Positions 1 to 6,265 of a stretch of DNA of 9,786 nt are shown piece after piece. The stretch lies in NCBI GenBank assembly GCA_007121695.1, contig SKKC01000149.1, positions 1 to 9,786 on the forward strand, written 5' to 3'. The notes below the pieces were generated by a model. That model searched no databases, was not told the origin of the DNA, and worked only from the letters and a program-made list of their open reading frames with translations. This DNA comes from Spirochaetales bacterium. Lineage in GTDB: Bacteria > Spirochaetota > Spirochaetia > DSM-27196 > SKKC01. The position numbers and the translations under genes were made by a program. Positions within the stretch are counted from its first letter, which is position 1, and each line of letters starts with the position of its first letter.

Positions 1-45
1 CATGCACGATCGATGCATCGGTCGCATACACAGGAGAAACCATAA
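1..45 (+). CDS. C-terminal tail of upstream gene, possibly a XerC/XerD-type tyrosine recombinase (partial)
   Basis: The first reading frame is open from base 1 to a TAA at 43-45. It reads HARSMHRSHTQEKP and then stops. The stop shares its last base with the hslV start (TAATG), a typical coupled junction. XerC/XerD proteins commonly end in a ...HPHAR-type motif a few residues before the C-terminus, and a xerC-like gene lies just before the flgB operon in Treponema pallidum. The opening HAR therefore fits, but only 14 residues are visible. The third frame is also open and in phase with hslV, so the tail could be chance. The product is an inference from position and three residues. Confidence 0.33.
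   Translation, partial: HARSMHRSHTQEKP
32..37 (+). promoter_or_regulatory. Ribosome binding site of hslV
   Basis: AGGAGA lies 7 bases before the ATG at 45. It supports this start over any in-frame upstream codon and sits inside the last codons of the preceding frame. Confidence 0.75.
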
Positions 46-581
46 TGGAACGAATACGAAGCACCACTGTTGTTGCAGTGCAGAAAGACGGCAAGACGGC
101 AATGGCCGCCGATGGACAGGTTACGCTGGGTGAAACTGTCATGAAGGGCAATGCGCGCAAGGTTCGCACCGTGTACGACGACAGCATTCTCGTCGGATTT
201 GCGGGGGGCACCGCGGACGCCTTCACCTTATTCGAGCGCTTTGAAGCCAAGGTAAAGGAGTATTCCGGAGACCTTATGCGCGCGGCAGTCGAACTGGCGA
301 AAGAATGGCGGACCGACCGCATGCTCAGAAAACTCGAAGCTCTTCTGCTCGTCGCGGACACGCAGCGCATGTTTCTTATCTCGGGGAATGGCGACGTGAT
401 CGAGCCGGAAGAAGGGGTTCTCGCCATAGGGAGCGGAGGAAGCTACGCGCAGGCCGCGGCACGGGCATATCTCGATGCGAGCGATCTGAGCGCGCGGGAG
501 ATTGCGGAGCGGAGCCTCATGATCGCCGGGTCAATCTGCATCTACACCAACACGAATGTAATCGTTGAGGAGCTGAAATAG
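45..581 (+). CDS. hslV: ATP-dependent protease peptidase subunit HslV (ClpQ)
   Basis: This is the threonine peptidase of the cytoplasmic HslUV (ClpYQ) proteasome-like protease. It forms two stacked hexameric rings that degrade proteins fed in by HslU. The 178-residue length is usual for the family. Residues 7-12 (TTVVAV) match the mature N-terminus, so Thr7 is the expected nucleophile. Asp23 and Lys39 fall at the places of catalytic Asp17 and Lys33 of the mature enzyme. GFAGGTADAFTLFERFE (51-67), WRTDRMLRKLEALL (88-101) and AIGSGGSYAQAAARA (127-141) are hallmark blocks. The nucleophile is preceded by a six-residue leader (MERIRS) rather than Met alone, so autoprocessing or peptidase trimming is implied. 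The start is supported by AGGAGA at 32-37. hslU follows after 2 bases, so the two subunits are presumably translated together. Identification is near certain. Confidence 0.97.
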   Translation: MERIRSTTVVAVQKDGKTAMAADGQVTLGETVMKGNARKVRTVYDDSILVGFAGGTADAFTLFERFEAKVKEYSGDLMRAAVELAKEWRTDRMLRKLEALLLVADTQRMFLISGNGDVIEPEEGVLAIGSGGSYAQAAARAYLDASDLSAREIAERSLMIAGSICIYTNTNVIVEELK

Positions 582-583
582 GC

Positions 584-1966
584 ATGAAAGAGTACAAGGA
601 TCTGACGCCACGGGAAATCGTGGGAGAACTCGACAAATTCATTATCGGGCAGGAAAAGGCGAAAAAGGCCGTGGCCATCGCACTTCGGAACAGGATGCGA
701 CGTCGGAAACTGCCGGACGAGCTTCGGGACGAAGTTGCACCGAAGAACATCATCATGATCGGTCCGACCGGAGTCGGAAAGACGGAAATCGCGCGGCGGC
801 TGTCGAAACTGACGGGCGCACCGTTCCTGAAGGTAGAGGCTACGAAATACACCGAGGTCGGCTACGTTGGACGCGACGTGGAGAGCATGATCCGGGATCT
901 GGTCAGTGTAGCGGTAAGCATGGTGAAAGCCGAACTGCAGGAAGACGTGCGCGAGGAAGCGGAGAAGCGTACGGAAGACCAGCTGCTCGATCTGCTTTTG
1001 CCGGGCGTAAAGAAGTCAAGCGGGCCACAACCTGTCGAAGGCGTCGGGTTCAAGCCCGAAACACCTGATGCAGGCGCGGTCGAAGCGCAGAATGCAACCC
1101 GCGAAAAGTTCAGAGAACGTCTGAGAAAGGGCGAGCTCGACGAAAAGGATGTCGAGATCTCGGTTACCAAGAGTAACATGCCAGCCATAGAGATCTTTCA
1201 GGGCAGCAACTTCGAGGAAATGGACCTGAACCTGGGCAATCTGGGAAACCTCTTTGGCGGTAAGAAAAAAAAGAAGCGCATGAGTATCAAGCACGCGCGC
1301 GACGTCATTATGCAGGAAGAAATGGAGAAACTTGTCGATCAGGAACAGGTCAGCGAGCTCGCGCGCGATCGTGTGGAACAGATGGGCATAGTGTTTCTCG
1401 ACGAGATAGACAAGATCGCGGGGAGCAGCGCGAAGAGCGGCGTCGACGTCAGTCGAGAAGGTGTTCAGCGGGACATTCTGCCCATTGTCGAGGGTAGCCA
1501 GGTGAACACCAAGCACGGGATGGTTGATACCAGTCACATTCTGTTTATCGCGGCGGGTGCGTTCCATATGTCCAAGCCGAGCGATCTGATTCCGGAACTG
1601 CAGGGACGCTTTCCGCTGCGGGTAGAGCTCGAAGCGCTCGACGCGGCAGACTTTGTCCGAATACTGACGCAACCACAGAACGCCCTGATCCGACAGTACA
1701 CCGAATTGCTCAAGACCGAAGGTGTAACGCTGGAGTTTGGCGACGACGCGATTCAGGAGCTTTCGCAGATCGCGGCCACCGTAAACAGCAAAACAGAAAA
1801 CATCGGTGCGCGTCGCCTGCATACGATTCTCGAGTTGCTGCTTGAAGAAGTAAGTTTCGAGGCCCCGGATCTGAGCGGTCAGACGATTCCCATTTCCGCA
1901 CAATACGTTCAGGACAGGTTATCGTCGGTCGTGCAGGATCAGGATCTCAGCAGATTTATTCTGTAA
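584..1966 (+). CDS. hslU: ATP-dependent protease ATPase subunit HslU (ClpY)
   Basis: This is the AAA+ unfoldase of HslUV. It hydrolyses ATP to unfold substrates and thread them into HslV. In the 460 residues one sees the N-terminal LTPREIVGELDKFIIGQ block, Walker A GPTGVGKT (60-67), the pore loop GYVGRD (93-98), Walker B IVFLDEID (269-276), a GRFPLRVEL segment (341-349) and sensor 2 GARRLHT (408-414). The C-terminal LSRFIL matches the conserved tail that docks into HslV. Residues about 110-255 form the variable I domain, which here contains five lysines in a row (227-231) after a Gly-Gly turn, encoded over an A8 run. The GAGGAG ribosome binding site (567-572) lies within the end of hslV. No residue expected for function is missing. 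The next gene is the first rod gene flgB, after 76 bases. Confidence 0.98.
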   Translation: MKEYKDLTPREIVGELDKFIIGQEKAKKAVAIALRNRMRRRKLPDELRDEVAPKNIIMIGPTGVGKTEIARRLSKLTGAPFLKVEATKYTEVGYVGRDVESMIRDLVSVAVSMVKAELQEDVREEAEKRTEDQLLDLLLPGVKKSSGPQPVEGVGFKPETPDAGAVEAQNATREKFRERLRKGELDEKDVEISVTKSNMPAIEIFQGSNFEEMDLNLGNLGNLFGGKKKKKRMSIKHARDVIMQEEMEKLVDQEQVSELARDRVEQMGIVFLDEIDKIAGSSAKSGVDVSREGVQRDILPIVEGSQVNTKHGMVDTSHILFIAAGAFHMSKPSDLIPELQGRFPLRVELEALDAADFVRILTQPQNALIRQYTELLKTEGVTLEFGDDAIQELSQIAATVNSKTENIGARRLHTILELLLEEVSFEAPDLSGQTIPISAQYVQDRLSSVVQDQDLSRFIL

Positions 1967-1970
1967 GGCT

Positions 1971-1996
1971 TAAATATAGCCGGAATACGCCGAAAT
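1971..1996 (+). promoter_or_regulatory. Candidate sigma-28 (FliA)-like promoter upstream of flgB
   Basis: TAAA at 1971-1974, then 14 bases, then GCCGAAAT at 1989-1996. The sigma-28 consensus is TAAA, about 15 bases, GCCGATAA; the -10 box here matches 6 of 8 positions and the spacer is one base short. It lies in the only sizeable gap between hslU and flgB, where a flagellar promoter would be expected. A start near 2003 would give a leader of about 40 bases. This is pattern matching only: in Borrelia the flgB operon is driven by a sigma-70 promoter. The -10 box also overlaps a tandem repeat that could have another role. Confidence 0.38.
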
Positions 1997-1998
1997 AC
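1979..1998 (+). repeat. Tandem 10-base repeat GCCGRAATAC in the hslU-flgB gap
   Basis: GCCGGAATAC (1979-1988) is followed directly by GCCGAAATAC (1989-1998), with one mismatch. The period is about one helical turn, so both copies face the same side of the DNA, as in a two-site binding element. The second copy carries the GCCGAAAT box of the sigma-28-like promoter candidate. Two copies of a 10-mer could also arise by chance or slippage. Confidence 0.6.
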
Positions 1999-2007
1999 AG
2001 AGAAAGA

Positions 2008-2023
2008 CCCTGCTGCGGCGGGG
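2008..2023 (+). promoter_or_regulatory. Small stem-loop just before the flgB ribosome binding site
   Basis: CCCTGC (2008-2013) pairs with GCGGGG (2018-2023) across a TGCG loop, with one U-G wobble. It ends 3 bases before the GGAGG at 2027-2031 and has no U-tract, so it is not an intrinsic terminator. If transcription starts near 2003 it would be a 5' end hairpin able to affect flgB mRNA stability or ribosome access. Function is inferred. Confidence 0.4.
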
Positions 2024-2042
2024 AGTGGAGGTTTGAAAGGTC

Positions 2043-2462
2043 GTGTTTACGAGTAACTCGTGGGGCAGAAATCTTGATGTTTTGCAGCGCTCCATGGATG
2101 TCAGCATGCTCCGGCAGAATGTCATCGCAAACAACATTGCAAACGCGGATACTCCCGGATTCAAGCGAAGTTTCGTGAATTTCGAAAGCGGTCTCCGGCG
2201 AGCGCTTGAAAGCGAACGTCGACCGCGAACGTTCAACGAAGCGCTGACGAACGAGCGCCATATCGCGTTCGAACGACCGACCGACTATCGCACTGTTCGA
2301 CCACGGCGCATCCTCGACTGGGAGACCATGGCTCGAAATAACGGGAATAACGTGGACATCGAGGTCGAGTCCATGAACATGCTCAACAATATGCTCAGTT
2401 ACCAGCTCATGGCGCAGAATGTAGGCGAGCATTTCAACCGACTGAATATCGTACTCGGATAA
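2043..2462 (+). CDS. flgB: Flagellar basal-body proximal rod protein FlgB
   Basis: FlgB forms the proximal rod together with FlgC and FlgF, joining the MS ring and FliE to the distal rod; in spirochaetes the rod crosses the periplasm. The 139 residues carry the N-terminal axial-protein motif NNIANADTPGFKR (30-42). The C-terminal rod signature is NNGNNVDIEVESMNMLNNML (99-118), followed by SYQLMAQ. These two helical ends form the coiled D0 region in rod proteins. The start is GTG, preceded by GGAGG (2027-2031) at 11 bases and AAGG closer in. The first ATG downstream would cut into the conserved N-terminal helix, so GTG is preferred. It is the first flagellar gene of the cluster. Its TAA overlaps the ribosome binding site of flgC. 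Confidence 0.96.
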   Translation: MFTSNSWGRNLDVLQRSMDVSMLRQNVIANNIANADTPGFKRSFVNFESGLRRALESERRPRTFNEALTNERHIAFERPTDYRTVRPRRILDWETMARNNGNNVDIEVESMNMLNNMLSYQLMAQNVGEHFNRLNIVLG

Positions 2463-2473
2463 GGACGGCGGAT

Positions 2474-2935
2474 ATGGGACTTTTTTCGACCATTAATATT
2501 GCAGCAACGGGCCTCACGGCGCAGCGATTACGACAGGATGTCATAGCAGACAATATCGCGAATGCGAATACGACCCGGACAACAGAGGGCGGTCCGTTCC
2601 GTCGGAGTCGAATTATCTTTCGGCCCAGGGTCGATCAGCCCTACTGGAGAAGCCAGTTCCTGCCGGAACGGCTTGACAACGGTGTCGGGCAGGGCGTGAG
2701 AGTCGTGGATATACAGAAAGACATGGATGCGCAACCGCGCCTCGTGTACGATCCAAATCACCCCGATGCGATTCTCGATGGTCCGCGGGCCGGGTATGTG
2801 GAAATGCCGAATGTAAACATTGTCGACGAGATGGTGGACCTTATTTCGGCTTCACGAAACTACGAAGCAAATACGCGCGTCATTGACGGCGCTCGATCAA
2901 TGTTCCAGGGAGCATTGCAGATAGGACGTGCATAA
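2474..2935 (+). CDS. flgC: Flagellar basal-body proximal rod protein FlgC
   Basis: FlgC is the second proximal rod subunit, exported by the flagellar type III system and assembled next to FlgB. The protein has 153 residues, close to the Borrelia protein and slightly longer than enteric FlgC. It opens with MGLFSTINIAATGLTAQRLR and the axial motif DNIANANT (26-33). It closes with GYVEMPNVNIVDEMVDLISA (107-126) and SRNYEANTRVIDGARSM, both typical of FlgC. The middle (about 40-100) is the variable D1-like domain. AAGGA at 2461-2465, overlapping the flgB stop, is 8 bases before the ATG, so the two rod genes are probably coupled. A 53-base gap with a hairpin separates it from fliE. Confidence 0.97.
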   Translation: MGLFSTINIAATGLTAQRLRQDVIADNIANANTTRTTEGGPFRRSRIIFRPRVDQPYWRSQFLPERLDNGVGQGVRVVDIQKDMDAQPRLVYDPNHPDAILDGPRAGYVEMPNVNIVDEMVDLISASRNYEANTRVIDGARSMFQGALQIGRA

Positions 2936-2941
2936 GACGGC

Positions 2942-2962
2942 GGTGTCCGCAGGGCGGATGCC
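2942..2962 (+). promoter_or_regulatory. Stem-loop in the flgC-fliE gap
   Basis: GGTGTCCGC (2942-2950) pairs with GCGGATGCC (2954-2962) over all nine positions, including two G-U wobbles, around an AGG loop. It starts 7 bases after the flgC stop codon. No run of T follows, so it should not terminate transcription. It may protect the 3' end of the flgBC message or mark a processing site. This is inference. Confidence 0.5.
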
Positions 2963-2988
2963 ACTGTTCTCTGTGGGAGGGGATGTAC

Positions 2989-3339
2989 ATGGATACAGGA
3001 TCAGTAATGTCTCAGGGCTTCGGCCCTGATCAGGTGCGGGGACACGACGTCCCTCTCGCGCGCACGCGCGAAGGCCATTTCGCGGGGCCCGGCGACCCGG
3101 TGCAGCTCCCGGACGGAGAACAGGCATTCAGCAGGATGCTTTTCGACAGTCTCGGAGAGGTAAGCCGCCTTGAACAGGCGCATACCGACCTGAGCATTCA
3201 GGCAGTGGTAAACCCTGACAGCGTGCATCCTCACGACGTTACGATCGCGGCCAATCAGGCGAGCCTGGCGCTGAGCCTGACACGAAACGTCATCGACAGG
3301 GTGATACAGGCCTACAGGGAGATCACCAATCTGAGGTGA
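2989..3339 (+). CDS. fliE: Flagellar hook-basal body complex protein FliE
   Basis: FliE is the small adaptor between the FliF MS ring and the FlgB/FlgC rod, and one of the first substrates of the flagellar export gate. From the chosen start it has 116 residues, normal for the family. The N-terminal 40 residues are polar and variable. Residues 45-116 hold the conserved helices, with QAFSRMLFDSLGEVSRLEQA (46-65), VNPDSVHPHDVTIA and the C-terminal LALSLTRNVIDRVIQAYREI (93-112). GGAGG (2976-2980) is 8 bases before this ATG but only 2 before the upstream in-frame ATG at 2983, so 2989 is preferred; the difference is two residues. The gene includes an unusual 16-base CG-rich palindrome at 3056-3071. 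A 121-base gap with a promoter candidate follows. Confidence 0.93.
   Translation: MDTGSVMSQGFGPDQVRGHDVPLARTREGHFAGPGDPVQLPDGEQAFSRMLFDSLGEVSRLEQAHTDLSIQAVVNPDSVHPHDVTIAANQASLALSLTRNVIDRVIQAYREITNLR
3056..3071. repeat. Perfect CG-rich inverted repeat inside fliE
   Basis: TCGCGCG, two bases (CA), then CGCGCGA. Bases 3057-3070 alternate strictly pyrimidine and purine, a pattern prone to form Z-DNA or a cruciform. It encodes LARTRE in a variable part of FliE, so codon choice rather than strong protein constraint shaped it. A function is not shown. Confidence 0.5.
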
Positions 3340-3349
3340 ATACAAGGTG

Positions 3350-3378
3350 TTGCCACACAGTGGCGCTAGGTACATAAT
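3350..3378 (+). promoter_or_regulatory. Candidate sigma-70-type promoter upstream of fliF
   Basis: TTGCCA (3350-3355; 5 of 6 to TTGACA) and CATAAT (3373-3378; 5 of 6 to TATAAT) are separated by 17 bases, the optimal spacing. The start would be near 3385, giving a leader of about 75 bases to fliF. It sits in the longest gap of the flagellar cluster. The -35 box overlaps a short inverted repeat (3352-3364). The match is good, but activity is not shown. Confidence 0.5.
3352..3364. repeat. Short inverted repeat over the fliF promoter candidate
   Basis: GCCAC (3352-3356), ACA, GTGGC (3360-3364). It overlaps the -35 box and the adjoining spacer. It could act as a small operator or as an RNA hairpin at the end of the fliE message. 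A 5-base arm is short enough to be chance. Confidence 0.35.
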
Positions 3379-3460
3379 AACGGGAATATAGTTCTCGGCG
3401 ATGTCCGTTCGCATCGCGCAGAGGGCACTATTCCGCATACATGCACCCATGGGAGGGGAC

Positions 3461-5167
3461 ATGAGTGACTGGATTAAGCAGCGGCGGGAGCAACTGGCGA
3501 AGTTGTGGTCCGGCTGGACGACTGTCCAAAAAATAGTATTCGCAGGCATTGCTGTAGCTGCCGTCGCAGGGGTTATAGCGCTTCTGTCAGTAAGCGCAGC
3601 TCCGAGTCGGGTTCCGCTACTCACCCGTCCCGTCACCGATCCGGATTTTCTCGATCGCATCTCTTTCAGACTTGACGAGGAAAACGTCTCGTATTCGATC
3701 GGGAACGACGGCAGAATCTTTGTCGAGAACGAGGCCACGGCCCGTCGTATGCGAGCAATTCTCACACGCGAACAGCTCGTGCCCCCCCGGACCGATCCGT
3801 GGGATCTCTTTGACATCGAGCGCTGGACACAGACCGACTTCGAGCGCAACGTAAACCTGCAGCGCTCGATAACGCGCGCCCTCGAGCAGCACATTGTCGC
3901 ACTCGAAGAAGTCGATGCCGCGAGTGTCACGCTCGTAATCCCCGACGACCGGCTATTCTCGGAAGATCAGCAACCCGTGACAGCGAGCGTTATCATTGAA
4001 CCTCGACCGGGCAGCGATATTCGGGAGAACCGCAGAAAAATAGAAGGAATCGAACGGCTTATCATGTTTGCCGTCGAGGGACTGCGGCCGCAGCACATCA
4101 CGATCAATGACCGCAGCGGGGTTGTGCTGAACAACTTTGAGTCGCTCGCAGAGTTCGACGATCTTGAGTTGCGACGGCGCGAGCTTCAGGTTAAACGGGA
4201 GCTCGAGGAGCGGTATATCTCGAGTATCCGGAGTGCGCTTGAAGGCATTTTCGGAGCCGACAGGGTCCGGGTCGCCAATATTAACGTAGATCTCGATTTC
4301 GGCAAGTTTACCCGTGAGTCCGAGGAATTTTTCCCTATAATTACCCGCCAGAATAATCCCCGAACGCCATTCGATGACAGCGAGTTCGTGCTGAACATTC
4401 CTCGAAGCGAACGGGATTTTCTCGAGACCTTTGAAGGCACGGGGTTTAATCCGGAAGGTCCTCCGGGACAGGAAGGTCAGACTCCGCCAGAGTATCTCGA
4501 CCGGGCCGGCGTTGTCGGTAGTTACACGCGCGAAGAACTGACGAGGAACTTTGAGCTCAACCGGACCGTGACCAACGAGACCGGGGCACCGAGCGTGCAA
4601 CGAATCTCGGTGGGCGTGGCGCTTGATGGCCGGTGGGAATGGGAGCATGATGATAACGGGAACGTTGTCATGAATCCCGACGGAAGCATTTCCCGAACCT
4701 ATATACCGATTTCTCCGGAAGATCTCGAAATCGCGAGAGAGCTTGTGGAGGCTGCAGTCGGGTTCAGTTCTGATCGTGGCGATCAGGTTCGTGTACAGCA
4801 TCTGCAGTTCAATCGTTCTGCGCAGCACCGTGAAGAAGACGATGTATTCCGCCGCCAGCGGCAGATACAGCAGATTATTCTGTTCAGTCTGCTCGGACTT
4901 GCGGCACTTCTCGCTCTCTTTATCGTCGTTCGGATTATCCAGCGCGAACTTGAACGTCGCCGCCGACGCCGTGAAGAAGAACTCGCACGGCAGCATCAGG
5001 CGATGCGCGAGGCAGCGCTCAGAAGCGCGGAAGAAGAAGGTACGGAAGTGGAGATGAGTGTCGAAGAGCGAGCTCGCATGGAAATGCACGAGAACGCCAT
5101 TAACATGGCTCGTGAACATCCGGAGGACGTTGCTCAGCTGATTCGCACCTGGCTGATGGAGGAATAG
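3461..5167 (+). CDS. fliF: Flagellar MS-ring protein FliF
   Basis: FliF builds the MS ring in the inner membrane, the base for the rotor (FliG), the export gate and the rod. From the chosen start it has 568 residues, near the usual 550-570. There is a membrane helix at about 24-46, then periplasmic ring-building motifs including VTLVIPDDRLFSEDQQPVTA (156-175), GLRPQHITINDRSGVVL (207-223) and RVRVANINVDLDF (268-280). A Gly/Pro-rich beta-collar loop spans about 321-345. A second membrane helix lies at about 472-492, followed by an Arg/Glu-rich cytoplasmic helix. The C-terminus (about 545-568, AREHPEDVAQLIRTWLMEE) is the FliG-binding tail. The ATG at 3461 is preferred because GGGAGGGG lies at 3451-3458; in-frame ATGs at 3401 and 3449 lack a good ribosome binding site and would add 20 or 4 residues. 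fliG begins 1 base after the stop, fitting the tight FliF-FliG partnership. Confidence 0.97.
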   Translation: MSDWIKQRREQLAKLWSGWTTVQKIVFAGIAVAAVAGVIALLSVSAAPSRVPLLTRPVTDPDFLDRISFRLDEENVSYSIGNDGRIFVENEATARRMRAILTREQLVPPRTDPWDLFDIERWTQTDFERNVNLQRSITRALEQHIVALEEVDAASVTLVIPDDRLFSEDQQPVTASVIIEPRPGSDIRENRRKIEGIERLIMFAVEGLRPQHITINDRSGVVLNNFESLAEFDDLELRRRELQVKRELEERYISSIRSALEGIFGADRVRVANINVDLDFGKFTRESEEFFPIITRQNNPRTPFDDSEFVLNIPRSERDFLETFEGTGFNPEGPPGQEGQTPPEYLDRAGVVGSYTREELTRNFELNRTVTNETGAPSVQRISVGVALDGRWEWEHDDNGNVVMNPDGSISRTYIPISPEDLEIARELVEAAVGFSSDRGDQVRVQHLQFNRSAQHREEDDVFRRQRQIQQIILFSLLGLAALLALFIVVRIIQRELERRRRRREEELARQHQAMREAALRSAEEEGTEVEMSVEERARMEMHENAINMAREHPEDVAQLIRTWLMEE

Positions 5168-5168
5168 C

Positions 5169-6230
<1,062 letters not shown>

Positions 6231-6265
6231 ATCCTGACGGCTCGCGATACCAGGTGGAGGGTACG

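Noticed and set aside
11..20. Perfect 10-base palindrome CGATGCATCG before hslV
   Set aside because: Palindromes of this size are expected several times by chance in a window this long, and it lies inside a probable upstream coding end.
1265..1273. A8 run with an in-frame A_AAA_AAG slippery heptamer in hslU, like the dnaX frameshift site
   Set aside because: It encodes a lysine loop in the variable I domain. The -1 frame stays open for dozens of codons with no quick stop, and I saw no clear stimulatory hairpin, so programmed frameshifting is not supported.
1016..1903. 295-residue minus-strand frame opposite hslU
   Set aside because: The plus-strand hslU is complete with all AAA+ motifs; the antisense product looks like nothing known.
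1967..2042. Possible intrinsic terminator between hslU and flgB
   Set aside because: The only hairpin (2008-2023) is followed by AGTGGAGG, not a U-tract, and runs straight into the flgB ribosome site.
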